Assembly: GCA_004352715.1 (NCBI GenBank) | Contig: SCFE01000102.1 | Span: 140,224 to 204,223 of the forward strand | Source: Hofstenia miamia | Lineage: Eukaryota; Xenacoelomorpha; Acoela | DNA: 64,000 nucleotides | Reading direction: 5' to 3' | Shown here: positions 25,080 to 36,283 of the stretch, piece after piece | Layout: every line of letters starts with the position of its first letter | Position numbering within the stretch: position 1 is the stretch's first letter | Notes under the pieces: generated by a model | The model's database searches: none | What the model was told of the DNA's origin: nothing | Seen by the model: the letters and a program-made list of their open reading frames with translations, nothing else | Program-made: the position numbers and the translations under genes

Positions 25080-25916
25080 CATGCTACAACGCGAACAGTT
25101 TTAGTTGGCGTCAAAAATATTTGATAAAAGTTGTTGTAGTAGCATAATGTTACAACAACTTTATATTTCAGTTATTTCATTATAAAATATTTAAGAAAGA
25201 ATTACAAAAATATCCAAATATTGAAGTTAAGAAATTTTGTTCATATAACATAAAAGTACAACTAAAATATTCAAATATTTTCCAACAATAAGTTATTGGA
25301 ATAGGCAGAAACATTATTCGTATTTTCTTGAATTTTAAAGTTTGCGAAACTTTCAATCCAAACAAAATTCATAAAATACGTATTCTTGAACTATGCTATA
25401 AGATTCGGTGATAAACTGAAATAGTGTATGCTTTAGTTTTACGTAATTAACTTTCTCTTGTTGATTGTATATATTAATCGCTTTAAGAACTATATAAATT
25501 CATAAAATCACATTAAAAATTTAATTATCATAGAGCTATCGCGGCCTACAGAACGGTATGTGTCGATGCATATTTTCATTGGAGAGATGATTATCACTGT
25601 GCAAGAATGATGAAATAAGAATGATGTTGTTTACTTTGAAATTAAACCAAACATCCATTGGCTGCACTCTTTAAAGGAGAGGGGAGGGTATAGGAAGAGT
25701 TTTAATAAATCGCAAAAAAAATTTAATGTATGTTTGTAGTTTACACACTTTCTGAGTTAAAAGTTTTGTCTCTCTGCACAGAAATAATCTGGTAGTTGTT
25801 GGTTTATTAGATGTTTCCAAACATTTCACCACCAAAACGCATATTTTTTGTGTACAAATTCTTTTAAACTTTTTATTGAATTAATGGTATACAAATGTTT
25901 TGTTTCAACCCGAAAA

Positions 25917-26188
25917 GATATACCAGTTTTATGGCATAAACCTTCTGTTTGAATCTCTCATTTTCGTATCGCATGTAGGGGTAAGTGCGCATATTTTTAT
26001 CGGGTACGGATAAAGGCCATGCTGTATGAACTAGTTTTGTCGCCCGAACGAACAACTTTTATCGACAACTTTTGTCACTGATTTCTGTCGTCCAAGCAAA
26101 AAACTTTTGTCTCCAACTTTTTGATTTGGTATGCTACGCGAGCAATTTTAGTCATTTAATTAGTTTTAGACAAAAGTTGAGGGGGGGG
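25917..26188. repeat. 272-bp repeat unit, copy 2, ending at a single N
   Basis: Same segment as 24808-25079. It ends in the G run immediately before the N at 26189 and a (TA)n tract. Because it stops exactly at a contig join, it could be a real local duplication or a mis-joined duplicate contig end. Confidence 0.8.
25919..26055 (-). CDS. Exon-like open stretch, function unknown (low confidence)
   Basis: The minus strand reads without a stop through HTAWPLSVPDKNMRTYP then YMRYENERFKQKVYAIKL, which has a far more protein-like composition than the AT-rich noise around it. A GT (GTATAT) follows the last codons and an AG precedes the HTAW codons, so it could be one internal exon of about 105 bp. 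There is no polypyrimidine tract before the AG. The same open stretch is in the copy at 24809-24946. I do not recognise the protein. It may equally be a chance open frame in a repeat. Confidence 0.2.
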
Positions 26189-26189
26189 N

Positions 26190-26218
<29 letters not shown>
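26190..26218. repeat. (TA)n microsatellite at contig join
   Basis: Alternating TA begins immediately after the N at 26189. Confidence 0.9.
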
Positions 26219-26220
<2 letters not shown>

Positions 26221-26284
26221 GAAAATTGTCCAATCAAATTTATAGTGTACTGCTTATGGGTCTCTATGAGGCAAAAAAACACTA

Positions 26285-26400
26285 TTATTTGTTGTAAAAG
26301 AAAAATAATTTGGGCCGGGCTTGGGCCAAACAATTAGTATTTTAAAATGGGACGGGCTGGGCTTGGGCCTAAAAAATTCGACCCAATTCCAACTCTGGTT
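26285..26400 (-). repeat. GGGCTGGGCTTGGGCC dispersed element, right end
   Basis: Two GGGC(C/T)GGGCTTGGGCC blocks at about 26310 and 26352 are followed by AATTCCAACTCTG, which resembles the reverse complement of a CAGAGATGG terminus. It is part of the same hAT-like family as 19863 and 48951. A further right end of the same type, TTCATCTCTG, lies at about 26529-26538. Confidence 0.45.
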
Positions 26401-26539
26401 TAGATTTTATCGTATATTTCTAACATTCCCAACTTGGGTTGGGTCTATTATAAAAATTGACTGAATTTGCATTAATTTGAATGGACCGCACCAAGATTAG
26501 CACTAAACTTCCACCTCATGTTCATCTCTGGTCTCATTT

Positions 26540-27855
26540 GGGATACTGATATTATTTCTACGTGGGAAAACTGATGAAATTCAGACTGCTTAAAAAGTAC
26601 TTAAAATCTTATTTAAAAAATACATTTTTCAGGCAGATCATGTTATTTCCTATCAAATCCTGTTGAGCCACAGTAACCATTTCTAATACTTTTTTGAAAT
26701 GGCTTTAACCTGGATTGTGCATGCATACAGAGTTGATTGTATATTTGTGTAGTCAAGTTAACGATTGTCAATATTTCACTCAAACTCTATTTATCTACTC
26801 CCAATATTCTGGGTGTCTTAACAATATGTTACTATTGCTTTGCATCCTATAATGTAACTACTAAATTTTTAAATAGCTTCGTTTTGTTTTTCAAATAGTC
26901 TTAAATTTATTGATTTAAATTGAATTACCTTTTGGAATTCGTTGATAATACCATCAAATACAGCTTTGTTTGTACCTAAAATGTTACTGTGAAATAGCTT
27001 GCTATATTGGAAACGTCAATAAGGATGGAACATCCAAAATTGGGCGTTTTATTCATAGACTTACCTGTTATCCACATTTCTCCTTGTCGAGATCGTTGAG
27101 TCAAGAACCTGTGGGTGTTGAATATTTAAATCTGCGTTTTCCTTATATTTGCTCACATTGAATTCGAATCTGATGAGCAGCTTTTCCATTGTTTGTTCGC
27201 AAATATTTGTTTTTCAAATTTTTATCATTTACTAACGTGTCTAGAGGGATTATTTAAAAAAATCATCACCATGGCGACAGTACATATGTTAAAAACGTGC
27301 AGGTATTTGATTTTGCTTTGTTTTTGCAATATTTTATGATAAAGTTATTTTTATCTTTTTGAACATTTAGTCTAGGAAATCAAATTTTCCAATGATTGCG
27401 TATAGTAGCGTTCAGAAACCTTACAAAACCATTCTAGTCAGCAACACAAGTAAGATTTAGAAATTAATATCTTATTTATATACGATAACCACTATTTAAC
27501 AAATATACATTTGAAATGCAAACTCAATTTTGAAGTTATTTTTAATCACATATGTTGATTAACTTTGACAGACTATGGAAAATATTGCTTGTCGAAGTCC
27601 AACTGGTCCCGATTCCGGCCATTCCCATTTCCATGGAATTATCGAATTGTATAAAATGGTTAAAAAATTGTGTAGTATTCTGAAGTCCATGGTTCCAGTT
27701 GCTTAATTTATAGCTCCATTCTCTATTTAGTTCCAGTTTCACTAAAATATTTATTCCCAGATACCACATCATTTTTTTATCATTAGACAATGGTGTAAAT
27801 AGCTTATAATTTACTATTTTGCTAAGAATTTTAAGAAAATTGAAATACTAGATAC
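26540..27855. other. AT-rich intergenic DNA
   Basis: No supported feature. The open frame near 26970-27161 has no recognisable motif. Confidence 0.4.
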
Positions 27856-27860
27856 AACTA

Positions 27861-28095
27861 CACTGCAAAAAAGAATTGGACACATCTTTAAGCCTTCATA
27901 GCTGTTTAAGCACTTATCTAAATGGTTTGAAATTTAAATCATTATTTGCTATTACAATTGTCAACAAGCATATCCACAATGGATATCATTGCAAAGAAGC
28001 TCATACAGCGGCGAGCCAATAATATATCAGGAATGAAAATTCGGCAACATTTAAATCGAAATTTTTGTAGTTACCCATTGTACAAATGCCATTAA
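27861..28095 (+). pseudogene. Tc1-like transposon 5' remnant
   Basis: The sequence starts with ACTGCAAAAAAGAATTGGACAC, which resembles the terminal inverted repeats of Tc1-type elements. About 100 bp later an ATG (27979) opens a 37-codon frame, MDIIAKKLIQRRANNISGM then KIRQHLNRNF, that resembles the second helix-turn-helix of a Tc1 transposase DNA-binding domain. It stops after about 110 nucleotides and no catalytic domain follows. Family assignment rests on this short match only. Confidence 0.4.
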
Positions 28096-28284
28096 TGAGT
28101 AAGTTTATAGGATTCTCAGGGACCATATTTCTTTGGTCTAAGTATTTCACTAGGACTTACAATATATAAGTATGTTAACTGGAATCATGGAAAACAGATT
28201 TTTACTATTAATATAATAGTTTCGTTGCTGTTTGCTGCTAGTTTCGGACAAATTGGTACAAATGATGCGTTAATAGAAATTGTC

Positions 28285-28485
28285 TTATCGAACCTGACCT
28301 GACCCAAAAATGTACTTGAATTGCAAACAAATATAAACAGGATAACTATGACAGTTAAAATTGCTATAATTCTTGCAAAAATTGTACTCGTAAAAAAACT
28401 TGTCATCGGTAGCATACTCCCTGAGAGTAACGGACTCAAATTTAAATTATTGTGCCCGAACCCGATAGACGATGTCCATCTCTTG
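28285..28485 (-). repeat. Relic of the CAGAGATG / GGGTCAGGTCAGG family
   Basis: In reverse orientation this segment reads GATGGACATCGTCTATCGGG, then GGGCACAATAATTTAAATTTG, and ends with GGGTCAGGTCAGGTTCG. These three blocks occur in the same order in 142-443. It is degraded and its outer end is unclear. Confidence 0.4.
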
Positions 28486-29599
28486 TTTTGAGTCGCAGAA
28501 TTTCAAAAGGTTTTAAGGTCCTGCAGGTCTCAACATAGCCTTTAAATTGTTGGTGACTGTGTCAGTTAATTGTGGAACGATGTGCCCAAAATGAAATGTC
28601 TCAATGTGTTTTTTTTGATAAACTAAAATTTTCAAACATAAAAATGTTATATTACAAAGCCTGTTAAAACTTATTTCATGACAAATGTTGTGATCAAATG
28701 TTTTAATAACTACCGGAACAGTTATGATATTAGGTTAATTACAAAATACACACATACTGTAAATACGATACATAAGTAAACATGTGATTAACATCTTGGT
28801 AATTTCAGCTTTCATCCAGTTTCGTAAACTTTCCTCTGATTGTTTGATTTTACGTAATCAATTTGTTTGTTTGTGTACCATTTCCTTTTGGATTAATTGT
28901 GTTCACATGCAGTAAGTTGTAATTCCTAAACTAAATATTATTTACTACAGTATTTTTTTAAAGTTAATACTTAATCAATAACTTTACTCTAAATAATTTG
29001 TTTGCATGAATAATTGGTTTTGAATTCCTAGTCCAACATGTTGAGTTTCATACGCCCGACTGGCTTTAAAACCAGTTACAAATCCTATTTTATCATTATA
29101 CTTTCCCACATTCAGTTTTTTCATAAAATTTATCTAGAGTGAGTTAAGTCATAGTTCATACATCAATCTCATTTCTTTCCATAGAGGATACATTCTAATT
29201 GCATTGATTTTGTTACAAGCTAGGGAAAATTGTACATTTGGCTTTTTCATCCCTGTTTTTGTATAGTAAACTTATTCATTAATTACTGTGATAAATTATG
29301 TTTGCATGTTCGAGCAATTCTCAACATGTTTAAAAATAAATAGTTTTCAATTCTCTTTTGTTTATTTTCAAGAGCGCTGCGTTAGGATTGTCTTAGGAGA
29401 TTGGCAACTTCTCCACTTGCCATGGGTGTCTATTCTTCTGGAACTCCCCACTAATTTCTTTGACATTTACAATTTCTTTTATGGAATTAATTCCCATTTT
29501 GTTAATGTTTTTCAAACAAATTCCTAAATTGTTACTTAACGGTTTTTCCATTGATAAACATCACTCCTTAGTAGAAACCATGTTTGTTTTAATCAAATA

Positions 29600-30070
29600 A
29601 CCACCTCACTGTCGAGTAACGGAATCCAAAATACAACACAATTTAGCTGTGGGTGACATTTTTGGACCCACAATGCAATCACAAAATTATCTACAAATCC
29701 ATATCTATACCACAAGTCCCGCACCACAGCACAGAAATAAAAATCGCCAAAAAATCCCCAGATCAATTTTTTTTGACAAAACTCAAATATTTCGATACAA
29801 ACTTTTGTAGACACTGAGGATTTTATGTTTTAATATACTTTAAATTATAATAAAATTATAAAACTTCACCGTTTTCATATTCGATACCGTATTTATTAAA
29901 GTTGCCGATTTGATACCAATATCATAACTGTTTAAAATGATTGAGGCTGTTACAAAAATCTTGCCCCCACAAATCCCCATAGGAATCCCCACAAGCTAGA
30001 ATTTCACCTGACACCACATCACATGTGTTGTGATGTAGTGTGGGATACCCACTGCCACAGCAAGCCTGCA
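29600..30070. repeat. Possible degraded element with CCCCACAA words
   Basis: The left side has GTGGGTGACATTTTTGGACCCACA and the right side has CCCCCACAAATCCCC, AATCCCCACAAG and GTGTGGGATACCCACTGCC. Mirrored C-rich words at two ends of an AT-rich core suggest an old MITE. No termini or target-site duplication can be defined. Confidence 0.25.
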
Positions 30071-30605
30071 ATTTACGTTTCTAAGTAAAAAGAAAATCAT
30101 AGTTCTTATTTAATTCTGGCGTTGTCATAGCGTGCTGAGATCGTTTACTTATTACATTATTTATGCGCGTAAATTGAATTACAATGTTTATGAGCAGGTG
30201 CACTTGGTTAGTATATAATTTTCAAAAAATAATCAAAAATAGATTTGGGTGTTAAATTACTTATCAAAGTGGGTTTCTTTTTGTAATCATCAATTTGTTA
30301 CTATATTGATATTTATATTTTAAAAAATTCTCTTCGCTAAATATTGCTAAGGGTGGCTAATTCATATACACACAGACAGTCATAAACACATGTGGAATAA
30401 TGTTCACCAAATATATATTTCTTAAATTTACAATTTGTTTTCCCAGAAACCAAAGAACGTTTTGAAAAATGGTCAACATTCAATGGAATTAATATAATTT
30501 TAGCAACTAATATCAGTAAGAGCCAAAAAGAGTAATTTAATATTAAAGAGTAAAATGTTTATTAGAGTATAGTTAAATTGAGATAACCATGCTCTACATA
30601 TTTAC

Positions 30606-30608
30606 ATA

Positions 30609-30642
<34 letters not shown>
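30606..30642. repeat. (TA)n microsatellite
   Basis: Run of alternating TA; similar shorter runs lie near 31758-31781, 38440-38453, 45538-45557 and 54455-54478. Confidence 0.9.
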
Positions 30643-30645
<3 letters not shown>

Positions 30646-30649
30646 TTTG

Positions 30650-33300
30650 ACTTTTTAAACTATTAAATGGTTAATGAATTTATCTGATCTTTGTTAAATG
30701 CGAGAACATTATTTATTATAACTTTGAGAAGTAAATCGTTTTTATCCTAAGGAATATCTTATTGGTAATTTCTATTCGAATGTAATTCTAATGAAAACAT
30801 AGAATTGCTTTCTGAGAAAAAAATTCATTTAAGACTTGTTTCTACAACAAAAACCGATAACAATGGAAAATATCCCTGCAAATTCGATAATTTTGAAAAA
30901 AACTTTCACCTAAGTAGTATGTATGCACTTAAATATAAATACAGTAAAAGCGCTAGTTTTCGAAAAGCTTTTTACCTGAAAAACCTAATTTCCGGACAAA
31001 TTTCATCCGGACAACTAATTACCGGACATGATTTCCTCTGAAGGGAGTGATAAACTATCAAATTTGTATGAACAATATTTGGCAAACAAAACGTTTGACA
31101 GTGTGTCTGGTAATGATAGGAAACCAAAGAATGAAGCCTTATAATAAACTTAACTGCTTAAGAATGCGAAATATATATAAAATTACATTCTTATTTAAAT
31201 TTTGCATGTTAAGTTTATTCTATTATTACTATGAATTGTTATTATTTAATGTTACAATTCAGTACCCAGTCTCTAGATTAAGCATATATTGAAATTGCAA
31301 CGTTATTTCCTTACCACTTCGTATCCGGTAATCAGAAATTATACTGTAGTTTGTCATGTATGTATAGTTGTAGGGATTTGAATTCAAAATTGAAGATATT
31401 TTCAAGTACGAGTGTGCTGATGTTGTTTGAAGAAGTTAATTAAACCTCTAGTTAAATATTTATGTTTTCCCTTACTTTGCAGGTGTTCAACTTGAATTTT
31501 CTTCTATATTTCCCTTTGATTTGTATAAATCAATAGCTTAAGGAAATTCGACCAAAAATTGAATGAAGTGTTATGATGGTGTTAACTAATATTATAAAAA
31601 ATTTATTTGATTGCAAACTTATGTTATACATAATCATTAGGTAACACACTTCACTGTAACTGTATCGGAATACATAGGCTCATAAATATATTGTATCCAA
31701 AAATTTTATTCTTTGACTTTCTATTATAAAAACTTTATAAAATTCACTTTTTCATTATATATATATATATATATATATATAGATTATACACTTGTCTACA
31801 TTTATGTTCGTTTTCCAATTAATGACAGTTATTTGATTTGCTTCTATTCCATGATTTTCTTAACTTTATATTATGCTGAATAGCGAAAACTGTAAATCAT
31901 TTTACTTATTTCTACAGTTTTATACCTTATTCAAAATAAAGAGACATAAAGTAAGCAGTAAAAATATTCTCATTATTAAGTTTTATAGGCCATTTAATAA
32001 TCATTATATGTTACATTCACATTAATATTGTAATATCTACATGCATACTGGAATTGACAACATACTAAGTGCATGTATTATATCGTTTCATGTTGATTTT
32101 TAAAATTCTAGAGATATTCTAGATATTTAAGGTTTACAGTAAGCGAAGTTATCCAAGAAAAATTCTCAAAAATAGCGTTAACGGTGTCGTAGATTAATGC
32201 CTTAACTAGAAAGGAACTAAGCACTCGTTGCATTCTGAGTACAACTCTGAGTGAAATACCCCTCTAACGATTTCCAAAGCGTGTTGAATATTTGGAAGGA
32301 AGCAGCTCCTAGTTCGCCCCTAATTAACGCTTTAGTTCACACAATTTTATAGTATCATTTTGGATCACTTCCTTAAGCCTACTTATTTTTTACACTATAC
32401 ATGTATTTTATATTTCGCCGTCCGCGTATTTTATTTGTCCTTGGTTGTACAAAAATCTACATTTATAGTTGAATTTTAGTTGAAGCAAGTGAGTAACCAA
32501 TTTATCGTGTAACGCGGTCAAACGAGAACTATAAATTTAATTGTCATTGCTAACTCAGTTATGTATTGCAACTGCTGCACTCCAATTCCTAAATGTGTTC
32601 ACTTTTATCTTAACTATTTTGTATTCTTGTTACACAACCTGGTCGTTATTTTCCAACTACATGTATCTGATTTATGATTTTATCACATTGCTTACTGTTT
32701 AAAACCTAGGCAAAATTAATGGCATACATCGTTTTCTTCTTTACAAATATACTAAACGCTTCTGTCAGAATTTCTTAAAATTGAAATTTTTTATAATTAT
32801 AACATCTGACATTTTTTTCAATAAAAATAGGGATAATTCATTGGAAATATAAAAAAATCTCCTTAAAATGCTTTGTTAAAAATACAATTTATTGCATCTC
32901 ATTGCACAAGCTAAAAAATAATTTTCACTTTTCTAAAAACGATTATTAAATAATCTTTCTTGTTTTTCTGCTCTCATCACAGATATATTTTTTAAAATAA
33001 ATTAAACACAGTGCATTGTTGCAAAATGAAAGTAAATGCGTTATAAATAATTTTCCAACAAGTTACATTATTTGCTCTATGCCGAATTATCAGCACTTAT
33101 ATTGAGCAATCCAGGTATGTTCACATGATCGTTTAAAATAGCATTTTCAGATTGTTCAGTTCTTTCTGTAATGAATACATGTATACATCACAGATAAAAA
33201 TAACACATTTGAGTGATGCCATCGTATAACTCAGTAGTGTAGTCTAAATGCAGCTCTTAAGCAAGTACCAATAGTGCAAGAGAGTAAAATTGTTGAAAAA
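30650..33300. other. AT-rich intergenic DNA
   Basis: No supported gene. Three CCGGACA words are clustered at 30991-31030 inside a short open frame, without wider structure I can name. Confidence 0.4.
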
Positions 33301-33307
33301 CTCTTGA

Positions 33308-33309
<2 letters not shown>

Positions 33310-33344
<35 letters not shown>

Positions 33345-33715
33345 ATTACGANNNNNNNNNNNNNNNNNNNNNNNNNNNNNNNNNNNNNNNNNNNNNNNNN
33401 NNNNNNNNNNNNNNNNNNNNNNNNNNNNNNNNNNNNNNNNNNNNNNNNNNNNNNNNNNNNNNNNNNNNNNNNNNNNNNNNNNNNNNNNNNNNNNNNNNNN
33501 NNNNNNNNNNNNNNNNNNNNNNNNNNNNNNNNNNNNNNNNNNNNNNNNNNNNNNNNNNNNNNNNNNNNNNNNNNNNNNNNNNNNNNNNNNNNNNNNNNNN
33601 NNNNNNNNNNNNNNNNNNNNNNNNNNNNNNNNNNNNNNNNNNNNNNNNNNNNNNNNNNNNNNNNNNNNNNNNNNNNNNNNNNNNTATATATATATATATA
33701 TATAAAGATTACGAA
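33310..33715. repeat. (TA)n-AAAGATTACGA tract duplicated around a 333-N gap
   Basis: The word TATATATAAAGATTACGA occurs immediately before the gap (to 33351) and again immediately after it (33685-33713). The duplicated unique word suggests that the two contig ends overlap and the gap length is artificial. Confidence 0.8.
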
Positions 33716-36283
33716 GTAGTTTTCTAACAGTTTAAATAAATAAAATTATATTGTCGCTGTATTTTCATATTATAAATTTGAAGTAGAATTAATTGGATTG
33801 AGCAATGGTCATGTAGCAGGGGCAAGTCTTTGCTGCACTTTTCAAAATTTGCCCCTTTGATCTCTCATATCCACAACTTGAAGTTCTTGTCAAATCGCTT
33901 GATATCTACTCTACTTTAAATTGAAACATAGATGATTTGTAAGTTATTTTAGACAAGCCTTCAACCGCATTAGAGTCAACATTTTGTTAACACTCAACAT
34001 ATGCGGTTTCGCCCGTTTACTCACTGTTCAAAATTTTCTCTCCATAAAATAACAGATATTTATTCATTTACAAAAGCTGTTCGCTTGCGGGTTACAAGAT
34101 CGAAATCACACTCTTTTTCTCAATTGTGGAAGATTCGACCATTTTCAAATTCCGAGTTGTGTATTATTGTTACAATAAAGCATACTGAAACGTAGCAACT
34201 TAAGTTTATCCTGTGTCACTCATCGTAACTTCAGTTCACACATAACATTTAAATGTGTTTCGAAAAGGTTGACCGTTATAAAAAGATAGATATGGTTTGT
34301 TGCATATCTCTCTCGATTGAAATAGACCTGAAAAGTTTTCGACTTCTTCATTACCAAAGACTTTGAAAATAATGGTTTTTCGAGTGAAGACCAGATTTCC
34401 TAAAATAATAAAGTGCAGTATATGAGGAAAAATCAGTCATGAGCGTCATTTGGTAACCTGTTTGGGAATGATAAGTCCATAGGTTTTAAATATAAAGATA
34501 CACGAGTAGTTTTAGTCTGAGCAGGCGATTTTTATAACCTTCGGCATGAAATAGCCATCTTGTGCAACGTTTTTGAAACTATTCTTATTTGAATTGATTT
34601 TCCCGCAATCATTTCTGTTCAAAATCAGCTCGCATCGTGCTTTATATATTGTTATACAATTTTGTTTAACTAAAAAATTCACATTATTGCAAGACTTTTT
34701 GCTTTTAGGAAATTCATGAGCAACTCCCATTTACGGAATAATATAGAAGACAATGTTCTTAAACCAGGGTACAAACACGTTACAGTGCGATCTCGATTTT
34801 ACGCTTCTGGATTTGAACAACAGCTAATCAAAGTTTTGACCGAAAAGAAATATAATGAAAGCGAGTAGTCGGAGGACAAAGTAGACATTTTCCTCGCCAA
34901 AAGCCAGTGTCTTCGAAAGACAGCTAAAATATGAGGACGCCGAACCAATGCAATGGGGTAATAAATAAGTAGGCTTGCTTTAAAAGTTGACTATTTAATA
35001 GTAGAACTATAAAAGCAACATGTATGCAGTTACATCTAGATATGTGGGCGGTAGACAGTTTTGTAAAATTTACTCCACCGCAGCATCATTTTTCCACCGC
35101 GCTATACCGCAAAGGCTCGAAAGTTAACGCAGTTACCGCAATTTTCTTATTTACGAGCTTAACAGCTTATAAGTTAATAAAGTTTTGCAGCTAAACATTC
35201 TTTTCTTCTAAATGTCAAATTCTATAAATATTTAAAATTTATATTTTTCTTAAAATAATTCATTTTGGTATTTTTAATATAAATTCTTCTACAAATTCGC
35301 AATGTACTTTCTTTGACTGACATTTACCCCCAACACGTATTGATTATTACCTTAGAAATACCATTACTATTGTAATTTCTCCCTGCCCTGACGAGCCTGC
35401 CTTTATTTGAAAAATTGTGTCCACAAGTAACGAGGGGCTTCAAATCTACTCGTGATTTACATGCTTTTACTAATTTAAATGTAATCTATGATGATGATTA
35501 AATGAAATACTTAAGAATGATAGCACTTTATCACTATTTATTTCGATAAGATCTTAAATAATATGTATGTTGGTGAGCTTAGACATAACTAGGAATGATT
35601 TTGAGTCTTGGGCATGGTAGAAAGTTTGAAAAATAATATTACTTCGCATACATATATTTGTAAGCCTACATATTTTTTACACCACACTATAATGTATTGG
35701 CTAGGCGTTGTTAATTGTATTTTGTCAATGATGTCTGATTTAGTTGCATGCTTGAGGCTGAGCACAACAAGTCATCTAATGACCTATTTCAGTTTGAACT
35801 ATCCCACAAAGCGACATTAACAACCCATATTTATTATATAGCATTTCATTTTGCAATAATAATTCATTCAACTCAGTTTTTCAACTAATTTTCGATATTG
35901 TGCAAATGTTGACATACCTCTGTGGCTTGTAGAAAACGAAAACGTACTGTGCAAAAATTATAAGTGTCTGGAAACAGAACAAAGTTCCACAGACGCATAA
36001 AAAGCTAAAACCAAGTATCATTAGTTTTTGATGCCAGTATGGGCCCTGATTTTTCTGGAACCCATTTGTAGTGGACTCTTTTTAGGATATTGCGAGTTGA
36101 AGCAATAAAAATTGCATTTATGTAAGTGCTGTGCATAGAAAATCGCTCATGTTCTAATTTCCAGCTTCCGGTTTGAATTTGTTTTTATTTTTTAGTACCA
36201 GTTAACTATTTTTATAATATCATTGTGTAATAAAGTCTGATGAAATCTGTTGTGAAAAAAATTTACTTTTAACATCATTTTAG
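33716..36283. other. Intergenic DNA upstream of the galactosyltransferase gene
   Basis: A degraded relative of the GCGGT family lies at 35030-35330, with CCACCGC and TACCGC words. A pogo-like terminus (CAGTGCGATCTCGATTTTACG) lies at about 34784-34804. The missing first exon of the downstream gene may be in this stretch, but I could not identify an ATG-containing exon with a suitable donor. Confidence 0.4.

Noticed and set aside
24900-25140. Reiterated ACAACTTTTGTC words as a CRISPR-like array
   Set aside because: Words are degenerate, in both orientations and without uniform spacers; the genome is eukaryotic.
28185-28439. 84-codon minus-strand frame with a membrane-like segment
   Set aside because: Lies within a relic of a dispersed repeat; T-rich sequence produces apparent transmembrane stretches.
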